Below are positions 17,657 through 26,241 of a DNA stretch of 64,000 nt, one piece after another (position 1 is the stretch's first letter; the number at the start of each line of letters is the position of its first letter). A program made the translations under genes and the position numbers. The DNA lies in NCBI RefSeq assembly GCF_900005615.1, contig NZ_LN832559.1, positions 960,837-1,024,836 of the forward strand. The letters run 5' to 3'. Origin of the DNA: Paracoccus aminovorans (GTDB lineage Bacteria > Pseudomonadota > Alphaproteobacteria > Rhodobacterales > Rhodobacteraceae). The notes beneath the pieces were generated by a model. It was not told where the DNA came from. It did not search any database and saw only the letters and a program-made list of their open reading frames with translations.

Positions 17657-18535
17657 TCAGTCCCAGGCCGCGTCGAGCAGGTCGAGCGGGATTTTCAGAT
17701 AGCGCCGGCCGTTCGATTCGGGCTCGGGCAGGCGTCCGGCGTTGGTGTTCACCTGCAGGGCGTGCAGGATCAGCCGGGGCATGGGCAGGGTGCGGTCGCG
17801 CGCCTCGCGGGCGGCGATGAATTCGGCTTCGGTCCGGTATTGCGCCATGTGGACATTGCCGGCCTTCTGCTCGGCCACCGTGGATTCCCAGCGCGGATCG
17901 CGCCCGCCCTGGCAATAATCGTGGCCGGTGAAGATGCGCGTCCGGTCTGGCAGCGCCAGGATGTCCTGGATCGAACGCCACAGCGCCGCGGCGCTGCCGC
18001 CGGGAAAATCGGCCCGGGCGGTGCCGCTGTCGGGCATGAACAGCGTGTCGTGCACGAAAGCCGCGTCGCCGATGACATAGGTGATCGAGGCCAGCGTATG
18101 CCCGGGCGAGAACATCACCCGCGCCGGAATCTCCCCCACCATGAAGCGGTCGCCATCGGCGAAGAGCCGGTCCCACTGGCTGCCGTCGGCCGGCAGATCG
18201 GGCCGGTTGTAAAAGCCGTTCCACAGCTTCTGGACCTCGGTCACCCTTTCGCCGATGGCGGTCGGCGCCCCGGTGCGGCGCTTGAGATAGTCCGCGGCCG
18301 AGAAGTGGTCGGCATGGGGATGGGTGTCGAGGATCCATTCCACGCGGTAGCCCTTGCCCTCGACGAAGCTCAGAATGCGGTCGGCCTCGATGGTCGCGGT
18401 GGCACCGGATTTCTCGTCGTAATCCAGCACCGGGTCGATGATGGCGCATCGGCCGATCTTCGGGTCGGCCACGACATATTGCACCGAGCCGGTCCGGCTC
18501 TCGTAGAACCCCGTTACTTCCGGACGTGCATCCAT
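17657..18535 (-). CDS. Metallo-beta-lactamase-fold persulfide dioxygenase-like protein (ETHE1/Blh type)
   Basis: 292 residues from the ATG at 18535, preceded by an AGAGGT ribosome site. THPHADH at residues 71-77 is the metal-binding signature; further ligands are FSPGHT and FTGHDYC. Family members with this architecture oxidise glutathione persulfide to sulfite using one iron, or are the Blh proteins of BigR operons. No fused rhodanese domain is present. First gene of an operon ending in sulP, under the operator at 18582-18605. Confidence 0.88.
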   Translation of the reverse strand: MDARPEVTGFYESRTGSVQYVVADPKIGRCAIIDPVLDYDEKSGATATIEADRILSFVEGKGYRVEWILDTHPHADHFSAADYLKRRTGAPTAIGERVTEVQKLWNGFYNRPDLPADGSQWDRLFADGDRFMVGEIPARVMFSPGHTLASITYVIGDAAFVHDTLFMPDSGTARADFPGGSAAALWRSIQDILALPDRTRIFTGHDYCQGGRDPRWESTVAEQKAGNVHMAQYRTEAEFIAAREARDRTLPMPRLILHALQVNTNAGRLPEPESNGRRYLKIPLDLLDAAWD

Positions 18536-18580
18536 GGGAAAACCTCTTGCCTGGCGGGTGAAAGCTGGAATTTCATCCGT

Positions 18581-18609
18581 TATATATTCGATTATGCGAA
18601 TATATGCAA
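18581..18609 (-). promoter_or_regulatory. Promoter of the persulfide operon with palindromic BigR-like operator
   Basis: On the minus strand: TTGCAT (18609-18604), 17 bp, TATATA (18586-18581). A perfect palindrome ATATATTCG-n6-CGAATATAT (18582-18605) fills the space from -35 to -10, so a bound repressor would occlude RNA polymerase. The 12-mer ATATATTCGCAT recurs in the bigR promoter. Confidence 0.75.
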
Positions 18610-18654
18610 CAGGCCGCTTCCACCCTGCGCGCCTGCGCCGCAGCAGGCATGAGA

Positions 18655-18685
18655 AAGGGCCGGCTGCGCGCGGCAACCGGCCCTT
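18655..18685 (-). terminator. Intrinsic terminator of pyc
   Basis: Perfect 9-bp stem AAGGGCCGG/CCGGCCCTT with a 13-nt loop, about 20 bp after the pyc stop, followed on the minus strand by a short T-rich stretch (TTTCT). Confidence 0.7.
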
Positions 18686-18706
18686 GTCCGCTGGCGGGAA
18701 AACCGC

Positions 18707-21700
18707 CTATTCCAGTTCGACCATCAGGTCCTTGGCGTCGATCTGCTCGCCGGCGCGGACGTGCAGGGCCTTGACGGTGCCCTTGCGGTCGGCGTGGATG
18801 CCGGTTTCCATCTTCATCGCCTCGATGGTCAGCAGCAGGTCGCCGACATTGACCTTCTGGCCGGCCGAAACCGCGACCGAGGCGACGACGCCCGGCATCG
18901 GCGCACCCAGATGGCCCTCGTTCGCCGGGTCGGCCTTGGGGCGGGCGGCGGTCTGCGCCTTGACCAGGCGGTTCGGCACCCGGATCACCCGGGGCTGGCC
19001 GTTCAGCTCGAAGAACACCTTGACCTCGCCCAGGTCGTCGGTGTCGCCGACGGTCTGCAACCGGATCTCCAGCGTCTTGCCGGGGTCGATCTCGGCCTCG
19101 ATCTCTTCGCCCGGCTCCATGCCGTAAAAGAAGGTCCGCGTCGGCAGCGTCCGCACCGGGCCGTATTGCCGGTGTCGGCCCATGTAGTCCAGGAAGACCT
19201 TGGGATACATCAGGTAGCCGTTCAGGTCCTCGTCGTCGATCGCCTTGCCTTCCAGCTTGTCGATCACCTCGGCCCGCACCGCTTCCAGATCCACCGGCGG
19301 CATCGAGGCGCCGGGGCGGGTGGTCAGCGGCGGCTCGCCCTTCAGCACCTTGCGTTGCAGCGCCTCGGGCCAGCCCCCGGGCGGCTGGCCCAGGTTGCCC
19401 TTCATCATGTCGACGACGCTGTCGGGGAAGGCGACCTCGACGGCCGGGTCCTCGACCTGCGCCCGCGTCAGCCCCTGCGCCACCATCATCAGCGCCATGT
19501 CGCCGACGACCTTGGACGAGGGCGTGACCTTGACGATGTCGCCGAACATCTGGTTCGCCTCGGCATAGGCCTGGGCGACTTCGTGCCAGCGGTCCTCCAG
19601 CCCCAGCGAACGCGCCTGCGCCTTGAGGTTGGTGAACTGGCCCCCGGGCATCTCGTGCAGCCAGACCTCGGAGGCCGGGGCCTGCAGGCCCGACTCGAAG
19701 GCGGCATATTGCTCGCGCACGGCCTCCCAGTAGTTCGAGATCTCGCGGATGGCGCGGATGTCCAGGCCGGTGTCGCGGTCGGTGTGGCGCAGCGCCTCGA
19801 CCACCGAGCCCAGGCAAGGCTGCGAGGTATTGCCCGAGAAGGCGTCCATGGCGCAATCGACCGCATCGACGCCGGCGGCGCTGGCGGCCAGGATCGTCGC
19901 CCCGCTGATGCCGCCGGTGTCATGGGTGTGGAAATGCACCGGCAGGCCGATCTCGTCCTTCAGCGCCTTCACGAGGATCGAGGCCGAGGCGGGCTTCAGC
20001 AGCCCGGCCATGTCCTTCAGCCCCAGCACATGCGCGCCGGCGTCGCGCAGGGCGCGCCCCATGCTGACATAATAGTTCAGGTCGTATTTCGCCCGCGTCG
20101 GGTCCAACAGGTCGCCGGTATAGCAGATCGTGCCCTCGCAGATCTTGCCGCTCTCGATCACCGCGTCCATGGCGACGCGCATGTTCTCGACCCAGTTCAG
20201 GCTGTCAAAGACCCGGAACACGTCCACGCCGGTCTTGGCCGCCTGGCGGACGAATTCCTGCACCACATTGTCGGGATAGTTGGTATAGCCGACGCCGTTC
20301 GAGGCCCGCAGCAGCATCTGCGTCATCAGGTTCGGCATCCGCGCCCGCAGGTCGCGCAACCGCTGCCAGGGGCATTCCTGCAGGAAGCGATAGGCGACGT
20401 CGAAGGTCGCGCCGCCCCAGCATTCGACCGAGAACAGCCCGGGCAGGTTCGCGGCATAGCTGGGCGCGACCCGGATCATGTCGATCGAGCGCATCCGCGT
20501 CGCCAGCAGCGACTGGTGCCCGTCGCGCATCGAGGTGTCGGTGATCAGCAGCCGCTTCTGCTCCAGCATCCAGTCGGCGACGGCCTTGGCCCCGTTTTCC
20601 TCGAGCAGCTGCCGGGTGCCGCGGGCCGGATCGGTCCTGGGCTTCGGCGGCACCAGGGCGCGGGCCTCGGCCGGCGGCAGCGGGCGGCCGGCGGTCTCGG
20701 GATGGCCGTTCACGGTGATGTCGGCGATATAGATCAGCAGCTTCGTCGCCCGGTCGCGGCGCTTCCTGAACGCGAACAGGTCCGGCGTGGTGTCGATGAA
20801 CTTGGTCGTATAGGTGTCGTCCAGGAAGGTCGGGTGCTTGAGCAGGTTGATGACGAATTCGATGTTCGTCGCCACGCCGCGCACCCGGAATTCGCGCAGC
20901 GCGCGGTCCATGCGGGCGATGGCCTTTTCCGGCGTCTGGGCATGGGCGGTGACCTTGACCAGCAGGCTGTCGTAATAGCGGGTGATGACCCCGCCGGCAT
21001 AGGCGGTGCCGCCGTCCAGCCGGATGCCGTTGCCGGTGGCCGAGCGATAGGCGGTGATGCGGCCGTAGTCGGGGATGAAGTTGTTCAGCGGGTCCTCGGT
21101 CGTGACCCGGCATTGCAGGGCGTGGCCGTTCAGGTGCACGTCCTCTTGGCGGGCGATGCCGGTGGCCTGGGCCAGGGTCGCGCCCTCGGCGATCATGATC
21201 TGGGACTGGACGATGTCGATGCCGGTGACCTCTTCGGTCACGGTATGCTCGACCTGGACGCGCGGGTTCACCTCGATGAAGTAGAACTGCTGGCTGTCCA
21301 TATCCATCAGGAATTCGACGGTGCCGGCGTTCTGATAGCCGACGGCGCGGCCGATCTTCAGCGCTAGGCCGCAGACCTCGGCGCGCTGCTCTTCGGTCAG
21401 ATAGGGGGCGGGGGCGCGCTCGACGACCTTCTGGTTGCGGCGCTGCACGGTGCAGTCGCGTTCATAGAGATGGTAAAGCCCGCCGTGGCTGTCGCCCAGG
21501 AGCTGCACCTCGACGTGGCGGGCGCGCAGGATCATCTTTTCCAGATAGCCCTCGCCGTTGCCGAAGGCGGCCTCGGCCTCGCGCCGGCCCTCGCGGACCT
21601 TCTCGGGCAGCTCCTCGGGGTTGGCGATGGGGCGCATGCCGCGGCCGCCGCCGCCCCACGAGGCTTTCAGCATCAGCGGATAGCCGATCTCGGCGGCCTC

Positions 21701-22141
21701 ACGCTTGATGGCGTCCATGTCGTCGCCCAGCACCTCGGTCGCCGGGATCACCGGCACGCCGGCCTGGATCGCGACGCGCCGCGCGCTGGCCTTGTCGCCC
21801 AGCGCCCGCATCGTGTCCGACGACGGGCCGATGAAGGTGATACCAGCCTCGGTGCAGGCATCGACGAAATCGGGGTTTTCCGACAGCAGGCCATAGCCCG
21901 GATGGATGGCGTCCGCGCCGGATTCCCGGGCGACGCGGATGATCTCGGGGATCGACAGATAGGCCGCGACCGGGCCCAAGCCCCCGCCGATGCGGTAAGC
22001 CTCGTCCGCCTTGAAGCGGTGCAGGCTCAGCTTGTCCTCTTCCGCATAGACCGCAACCGTCTTCTTCCCAAGCTCGTTGGCTGCCCGCATCACGCGGATC
22101 GCGATCTCGCCGCGGTTCGCTACCAGAATCTTTCGGAACAT
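18707..22141 (-). CDS. pyc: Pyruvate carboxylase
   Basis: 1144 residues from the ATG at 22141 (GGGGGA about 6 nt upstream), the family's usual ~1150. Domain order is biotin carboxylase with ATP-grasp (starting FRKILVANRGEIAIR; the glycine-rich loop KASWGGGGRGM lies near residue 160), a carboxyltransferase barrel (ITDTSMRDGHQSL onward), and a biotinyl domain with the lysine of AMKM near residue 1110. It carboxylates pyruvate to oxaloacetate, refilling the TCA cycle. A terminator follows and tadA lies 74 bp upstream in the same direction. Confidence 0.97.
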   Translation of the reverse strand: MFRKILVANRGEIAIRVMRAANELGKKTVAVYAEEDKLSLHRFKADEAYRIGGGLGPVAAYLSIPEIIRVARESGADAIHPGYGLLSENPDFVDACTEAGITFIGPSSDTMRALGDKASARRVAIQAGVPVIPATEVLGDDMDAIKREAAEIGYPLMLKASWGGGGRGMRPIANPEELPEKVREGRREAEAAFGNGEGYLEKMILRARHVEVQLLGDSHGGLYHLYERDCTVQRRNQKVVERAPAPYLTEEQRAEVCGLALKIGRAVGYQNAGTVEFLMDMDSQQFYFIEVNPRVQVEHTVTEEVTGIDIVQSQIMIAEGATLAQATGIARQEDVHLNGHALQCRVTTEDPLNNFIPDYGRITAYRSATGNGIRLDGGTAYAGGVITRYYDSLLVKVTAHAQTPEKAIARMDRALREFRVRGVATNIEFVINLLKHPTFLDDTYTTKFIDTTPDLFAFRKRRDRATKLLIYIADITVNGHPETAGRPLPPAEARALVPPKPRTDPARGTRQLLEENGAKAVADWMLEQKRLLITDTSMRDGHQSLLATRMRSIDMIRVAPSYAANLPGLFSVECWGGATFDVAYRFLQECPWQRLRDLRARMPNLMTQMLLRASNGVGYTNYPDNVVQEFVRQAAKTGVDVFRVFDSLNWVENMRVAMDAVIESGKICEGTICYTGDLLDPTRAKYDLNYYVSMGRALRDAGAHVLGLKDMAGLLKPASASILVKALKDEIGLPVHFHTHDTGGISGATILAASAAGVDAVDCAMDAFSGNTSQPCLGSVVEALRHTDRDTGLDIRAIREISNYWEAVREQYAAFESGLQAPASEVWLHEMPGGQFTNLKAQARSLGLEDRWHEVAQAYAEANQMFGDIVKVTPSSKVVGDMALMMVAQGLTRAQVEDPAVEVAFPDSVVDMMKGNLGQPPGGWPEALQRKVLKGEPPLTTRPGASMPPVDLEAVRAEVIDKLEGKAIDDEDLNGYLMYPKVFLDYMGRHRQYGPVRTLPTRTFFYGMEPGEEIEAEIDPGKTLEIRLQTVGDTDDLGEVKVFFELNGQPRVIRVPNRLVKAQTAARPKADPANEGHLGAPMPGVVASVAVSAGQKVNVGDLLLTIEAMKMETGIHADRKGTVKALHVRAGEQIDAKDLMVELE

Positions 22142-22215
22142 CAGATCCCCCATGTTCACCCCGCCGGCATCCTTAGCCATGCCGCGCTGCAGCGCAAGCA
22201 TTCTTGGCGACGGTT

Positions 22216-22686
22216 TCATGTCGCGGTTTTTTCATTTCCGCGGCGCTGGCGAAAGAAGTCTTGCAGAAGGCGGCGCGAATCTTCTGCGGAAATGCCGTCG
22301 ACGATCTCGGGCCGGTGGTGGCATTGCGGATGGTCGAAGACCCGCGCCCCATGGCGCACCCCGCCCATGCGCGGGTCGTCGGCGCCGTAATACAGCACCG
22401 CGATCCGCGCGGCCGAGATGGCGGCGGCGCACATCGGGCAGGGCTCCAGCGTCACCCAAAGCCGCGCCCCCGGCAGGCGTTCCGAACCGGCGGCGGCGCA
22501 GGCGGCGCGGATCGCCAGGATCTCGGCATGGGCGGTGGGGTCGGCCAGTTCGCGGGTGCGGTTGCCGGCGCGGGCCAGCACCGTGCCGTCGGCGCCGACC
22601 AGCACCGCGCCCACCGGCACCTCGCCGCGCCGGGCGGCGGCGCGGGCCTGGGCCAGGGCGTCGGGCATGTGCGAGGCGAAGTCCAT
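22216..22686 (-). CDS. tadA: tRNA-specific adenosine(34) deaminase
   Basis: 156 residues from the ATG at 22686; the frame is open far upstream but only as a shadow of rluB. Catalytic zinc-deaminase motifs are intact: HAE at residues 53-55 and PCPMC at 82-86. It converts A34 to inosine in tRNA-Arg(ACG), an essential activity in most bacteria. Divergent from rluB, with 108 bp between their starts. Confidence 0.93.
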   Translation of the reverse strand: MDFASHMPDALAQARAAARRGEVPVGAVLVGADGTVLARAGNRTRELADPTAHAEILAIRAACAAAGSERLPGARLWVTLEPCPMCAAAISAARIAVLYYGADDPRMGGVRHGARVFDHPQCHHRPEIVDGISAEDSRRLLQDFFRQRRGNEKTAT

Positions 22687-22794
22687 GCGCGCTTTTCGCC
22701 CGCGCCCGGCGCGCGCGCAAGAACTGCTTTCCATCGCGCCGCGTTGGGCGTAGAAACGCCGCTTTGCCACCGCAGAGATGCGCAGGAGATCGCC

Positions 22795-24201
22795 ATGACC
22801 GAAGACCGCCCCGAATCGACCCCGCAATCGCAATCCGACCGCATCGCCAAGGTGATGGCGCGCGCCGGCGTCGCCAGCCGCCGCGAGGCCGAGCGCATGA
22901 TCGTCGAGGGCCGCGTGACCGTGAACGGGCAGAAGATCGACAGCCCGGCGCTGGACGTGACGCCCGCCGACAAGATCCGCGTCGACGGCAAACCGCTGGA
23001 GGCGCCGCAAGAGACGCGGCTGTGGCTGTATTACAAGCCCCTGGGCCTGGTCACCACCGAAAGCGACGAGAAGGGGCGCCAGACCGTGTTCGACGCCCTG
23101 CCGCGCGACCTGCCACGGGTGATGACCGTGGGCCGGCTGGACCTGAACTCGGAAGGGCTCTTGCTGCTGACCAACGACGGCGAGCTGAAGCGGCGGCTGG
23201 AGCTGCCGACCACCGGCTGGCTGCGCCGCTATCGCGTGCGGGTGAACGGCACGCCGAACGACCTGACCTTCGCGCCGCTGCGCCGGGGCGTCACCATCGA
23301 GGGCGAGGAATTCGCGCCGATGGAGATCAGCCTCGACAGCCAGCAGGGCGCCAATGCCTGGCTGACCGTCGGCATCCGCGAGGGCAGGAACCGCGAGATC
23401 CGCCGCGCCATGACCCATGTCGGGCTGATCGTGAACCGGCTGATCCGCATCGGCTACGGCCCGTTCAAGCTGAGCGGGCTTGAGGAAAACGAGGTGCGCG
23501 AGGTCAAGCGCAAGGTGCTGCGCGACCAACTGGGCGGCCTTCTGACCGGCGACACCGAAGAGAAGCCGCGCAGCTTCCGCGACCGCGGCGCCGCGACGTC
23601 CGGCAATGACGCGGGTCCCCGCAGCGAAAGCGGCCGCAAGCCCTATGCCCGCCGCGAGGATGGCGAACGCAAGCCGTTTGCCCGCCGCGAGGACGGGGAC
23701 CGCAAGCCCTATGCGAAACGGGAGGATGGCGAGCGTAAGCCCTATGCTCGCCGCGAGGATGGCGAACGCAAGCCGTTTGCCCGCCGCGAGGACGGGGACC
23801 GCAAGCCCTATGCGAAGCGGGAAGATGGCGAGCGAAAGCCCTACGCCAGGCGCGAGGACGGCGAGCGCAAGCCGTTTGCCCGCCGCGAGGATGGGGACCG
23901 CAAGCCCCATGCGAAGCGCGAGGACGGCCCGCGCAAGCCCTATGCCCGGCGCGACGAGGGCGAGCGCACGGACCGCCCCGGCAAGCCCGGCTTCAAGGGC
24001 GCGAAACCGGCCGAAGGCGGGCGGGGCTTCAAGCCGCGTGGCGACCGGCCCGAGGGTGGTTTCAAGCCGCGGGGCGAGGGCAAGCCGGCGCGCGGCCCTC
24101 GGCCCGGCGGCAAGCCCGGTCCCAAATCCGGCCCCGCCAAAAGCGGACGCGCCCCCGGGAAGGGAGCGCGGCCAGAGGGAAGGGGTCCCAAGCGCGGCTG
24201 A
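22795..24201 (+). CDS. rluB: 23S rRNA pseudouridine synthase RluB-type with long basic repeat tail
   Basis: 468 residues from the ATG at 22795, behind AGGAGA. An S4 RNA-binding domain (about residues 15-60, RIAKVMARAGVASRREAE) precedes the RsuA/RluB catalytic domain with GRLDLNSEGLLLLTNDGE; Asp116 is the nucleophile. Residues from about 260 to the end are disordered and strongly basic, including ten copies of an 11-residue unit RKPxAxREDGx (residues 281-390), then a Gly/Pro/Arg/Lys-rich end. By family it makes pseudouridine 2605 in 23S rRNA. The tail probably binds RNA, which is inference. Distinguishing RluB from RluE/RsuA rests on domain layout. Confidence 0.88.
   Translation: MTEDRPESTPQSQSDRIAKVMARAGVASRREAERMIVEGRVTVNGQKIDSPALDVTPADKIRVDGKPLEAPQETRLWLYYKPLGLVTTESDEKGRQTVFDALPRDLPRVMTVGRLDLNSEGLLLLTNDGELKRRLELPTTGWLRRYRVRVNGTPNDLTFAPLRRGVTIEGEEFAPMEISLDSQQGANAWLTVGIREGRNREIRRAMTHVGLIVNRLIRIGYGPFKLSGLEENEVREVKRKVLRDQLGGLLTGDTEEKPRSFRDRGAATSGNDAGPRSESGRKPYARREDGERKPFARREDGDRKPYAKREDGERKPYARREDGERKPFARREDGDRKPYAKREDGERKPYARREDGERKPFARREDGDRKPHAKREDGPRKPYARRDEGERTDRPGKPGFKGAKPAEGGRGFKPRGDRPEGGFKPRGEGKPARGPRPGGKPGPKSGPAKSGRAPGKGARPEGRGPKRG
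23635..23964 (+). repeat. Ten in-frame 33-bp tandem repeats in rluB, with 99-bp higher-order period
   Basis: Each 33-bp unit encodes RKPxAxREDGx. Variants occur in the order YAR-FAR-YAK, repeated three times (the last as YAR-FAR-HAK), then a final YAR unit, so the array grew by duplication of a three-unit block. Synonymous differences between copies are few. Confidence 0.9.
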
Positions 24202-24350
24202 CCGCGCTTTCAGAGGGGATAAGGCGCATGGAATGGCGCCCGAAGGAATCGTCCAAGCCGGCGCGACATGCCGCGCCGTAGAAAGCATGATCGAAAAGCG
24301 GCGGCGCCGGTGCCGTCCCGGGTCCGTGCCGGGACAGGCCCGGCGACCGG

Positions 24351-24527
24351 TTACTTGGTGAGGATCAGCTTGCCGGCGCGGGTGATGCGCAGGTTGTAGA
24401 CTTGGTCGCCCAGAACGATCAGCGCCTGATTACCGCCGGCGGTCAGCAATTCGGCATCATATTCGGGCAGGCGTTGCAGGGCGGTCACGCCGGGACGCGT
24501 GAATTCAGCGGGGCGGGTCGCGGTCAT
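24351..24527 (-). CDS. hemP: Hemin uptake protein HemP
   Basis: 58 residues from the ATG at 24527 (AGGA just upstream); an upstream ATG giving 77 residues lacks such a site. The C-terminal half NQALIVLGDQVYNLRITRAG-KLILTK is the HemP signature. HemP/HmuP proteins are small regulators or helpers of heme-uptake genes in alphaproteobacteria. No heme transport genes are adjacent; it sits between rluB (convergent) and the znu genes. Confidence 0.9.
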   Translation of the reverse strand: MTATRPAEFTRPGVTALQRLPEYDAELLTAGGNQALIVLGDQVYNLRITRAGKLILTK

Positions 24528-24567
24528 GTCCTGTTCCTCGTTTTCGGTGTCTCTGTCGCGGTGACTG

Positions 24568-24597
24568 TAACCTGACAAATTCACTCCGGGATGTCAA
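24568..24597 (-). promoter_or_regulatory. Possible hemP promoter
   Basis: Minus strand TTGACA, 18 bp, AGGTTA, about 40 bp upstream of the hemP ATG. The -35 is consensus, the -10 weak. No definite iron-responsive box was identified. Confidence 0.35.
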
Positions 24598-24651
24598 AGG
24601 AAAATAGTCGGGTATTACGCAGATTCTTTAACACCCCGTTATGAAACGAAA

Positions 24652-24674
24652 ACGGGCGCCCGACAGGCGCCCGT
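24652..24674 (-). terminator. Intrinsic terminator of znuA
   Basis: Perfect 9-bp stem ACGGGCGCC/GGCGCCCGT with a 5-nt loop, followed on the minus strand by TTTTCGTTTC, 27 bp after the znuA stop. Confidence 0.85.
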
Positions 24675-24700
24675 CCTTGTCGATCCCGACTGCTCTCGGG

Positions 24701-25666
24701 TTAATTCTGCCCCAGGCAATCGGCCAGCGTGCCGGCCATGCCGCGCAGCAGTTCGGCGTAAAGCCCGGGGCCTGGGGCGGCGGCGCTGCCCTCGGGGTCC
24801 AGCGCGCCGCCGCTGCGCACTGCGCTGCCCTCGGTCACGGCGGCGATCAGCCGGGGATCGTGATTCGCCTCGGGAAAGGCGCAGGCCGCGCCCTCGGCGC
24901 CGATCTCGGCGCGAATCGCCTTGAGCCGTGCGGCCGAGGGGGTCGAGGCATCGCCCAGGCTGACCGCAATGGCCGGCTCCAATCCGAAATGGCTGGTGAA
25001 ATAGCCATAGGCGTCGTGAAAGACCACGAAGCGCTTGCCCTTGGCCGGCGCCAGGGCGGCCTGAAGCTCGCCGTCCAGGGCCGCGATCCCCGCCGCCGCC
25101 TGTTCGGCATTGGCGGCATAGGTCGCGGCATGTTCGGGATCGCGCGCGGACAGGGCCTGGGCGATGGCCTGGACCCAGGCGGCGCCGTTGCCCGGGTCCA
25201 GCCAGGCATGGGGGTCGACGCCGCTGTGGTGGTGGCCTTCCTCGCCATGCGCATGGTCGTGACCTTCATGGTCATGGTCATGGTCATGGATGTCATCGTC
25301 GTGGTCATGCGCCCCGCCGGCGAAATCCTGGCGCCGGGTGCCGGGCTGGTCCAGCAGCGCCAATGCATTGCCCTTGGCGGCCAGATCCGCGGCCGGGCGT
25401 TCCAGCCAGGGGGTCAGCGCCGGGCCGACCCAGACCAGCAGGTCGGCTTCCTGCAGGCTGCGGGCGTCGCTGGGGCGCAGCTGATAGTGATGCGGGTCGC
25501 CTCCGGCCGCCAGCAGCAGCGCGGGCTGGCCAAGCGTGCCCATGACCTGCTGGACCAGCGAATGCACCACCGGGATGTCGGTCACCACGCGCGGCACCTC
25601 GGCCAGGGCGGGCAGGGCGGTCGCGCCAAGTGCGGCGGAAAGGAAAAGAAGGGTGTGTCGGTTCAT
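24701..25666 (-). CDS. znuA: Zinc ABC transporter substrate-binding protein ZnuA
   Basis: 321 residues with a signal peptide ending PALA. Family features are GGDPHHYQLRPSDARSLQ near residue 55 (a zinc His), a His/Asp-rich mobile loop at about residues 118-150, VFHDAYGYF and a Cys near the C-terminus. It captures periplasmic zinc for ZnuBC. It is separated from zur-znuCB and transcribed divergently across an 80-bp region containing Zur-like sites; a good terminator follows it. Confidence 0.95.
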   Translation of the reverse strand: MNRHTLLFLSAALGATALPALAEVPRVVTDIPVVHSLVQQVMGTLGQPALLLAAGGDPHHYQLRPSDARSLQEADLLVWVGPALTPWLERPAADLAAKGNALALLDQPGTRRQDFAGGAHDHDDDIHDHDHDHEGHDHAHGEEGHHHSGVDPHAWLDPGNGAAWVQAIAQALSARDPEHAATYAANAEQAAAGIAALDGELQAALAPAKGKRFVVFHDAYGYFTSHFGLEPAIAVSLGDASTPSAARLKAIRAEIGAEGAACAFPEANHDPRLIAAVTEGSAVRSGGALDPEGSAAAPGPGLYAELLRGMAGTLADCLGQN

Positions 25667-25693
25667 GTCGGGCTCACTTGCGGAAACGGCAGG

Positions 25694-25744
25694 GTTATTT
25701 ATGTTATATCGTAGCGCGTCAAGAGAAATTGTAATGGTATAACA
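25694..25744. promoter_or_regulatory. Divergent znuA/zur control region with Zur-like operators
   Basis: znuA promoter on the minus strand: TTGACG (25722-25717) with -10 candidates at 25694-25701. TGTTATA (25702-25708) lies inside this promoter. TGTAATGGTATAACA (25730-25744), a close match to the palindromic Zur consensus TGTTATAnnATAACA, lies just before the zur ATG. One regulator could thus control both directions. Confidence 0.65.
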
Positions 25745-25746
25745 TC

Positions 25747-26241
25747 ATGCCGGATGATTCCGCCCCCGCCGATCCGTTCCATGACCACGACCACGGCCAT
25801 TGCGCCGCCGCCGTGCTGCGCCGGGCCGAGGCGCAGGCCCGGGACGAGGGCGTGCGCCTGACCCCGGTGCGCCGCCGCGCGCTTGAGATCCTGCTGGAAT
25901 CGCATCGGGCCATGGGCGCCTACGAGGTGCTGGAGCGGCTGTCGGCCGAGGGGTTCGGCAAGCAGCCCCCCGTCGCCTATCGCGCGCTGGATTTCCTGGT
26001 GGAACAGGGGCTTGCCCATCGCGTTCAGCGCCTGAACGCCTATGCCGCCTGCCTGTCGGCCGAGCGCGACCATTCTCCCGCCTTCCTGATCTGCCGCGGC
26101 TGCGAACAGGTGGCCGAGGCCGATTCGCCCGAACTGCGCGCGGCGCTGGCGGATCTTTCCGCCGCCGCCGGCTTCCGCATCGAGCGCCGCACCGTCGAGC
26201 TGCTGGGCCTGTGCGCCCGCTGCACCGAGGCCGGGCTGTGA
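25747..26241 (+). CDS. zur: Zinc uptake regulator Zur (Fur family)
   Basis: 164 residues. Winged-helix region GVRLTPVRRRALEILLE to about residue 90, then a dimerisation domain with the structural zinc site CRGC (116-119) and CARC (156-159). The N-terminus carries an unusual FHDHDHGHC stretch. With zinc bound, Zur represses znu genes. No Shine-Dalgarno sequence is visible before the ATG, and the operator abuts the start. Its stop overlaps the znuC start. Confidence 0.93.
   Translation: MPDDSAPADPFHDHDHGHCAAAVLRRAEAQARDEGVRLTPVRRRALEILLESHRAMGAYEVLERLSAEGFGKQPPVAYRALDFLVEQGLAHRVQRLNAYAACLSAERDHSPAFLICRGCEQVAEADSPELRAALADLSAAAGFRIERRTVELLGLCARCTEAGL

Noticed and set aside
18761..21367. An 868-codon plus-strand open frame
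   Set aside because: Antisense to pyruvate carboxylase, with no recognisable domain.
23635..23964. Regular 33-bp repeats considered as a CRISPR array
   Set aside because: Units are directly adjacent without spacers, in frame, and encode a protein tail.
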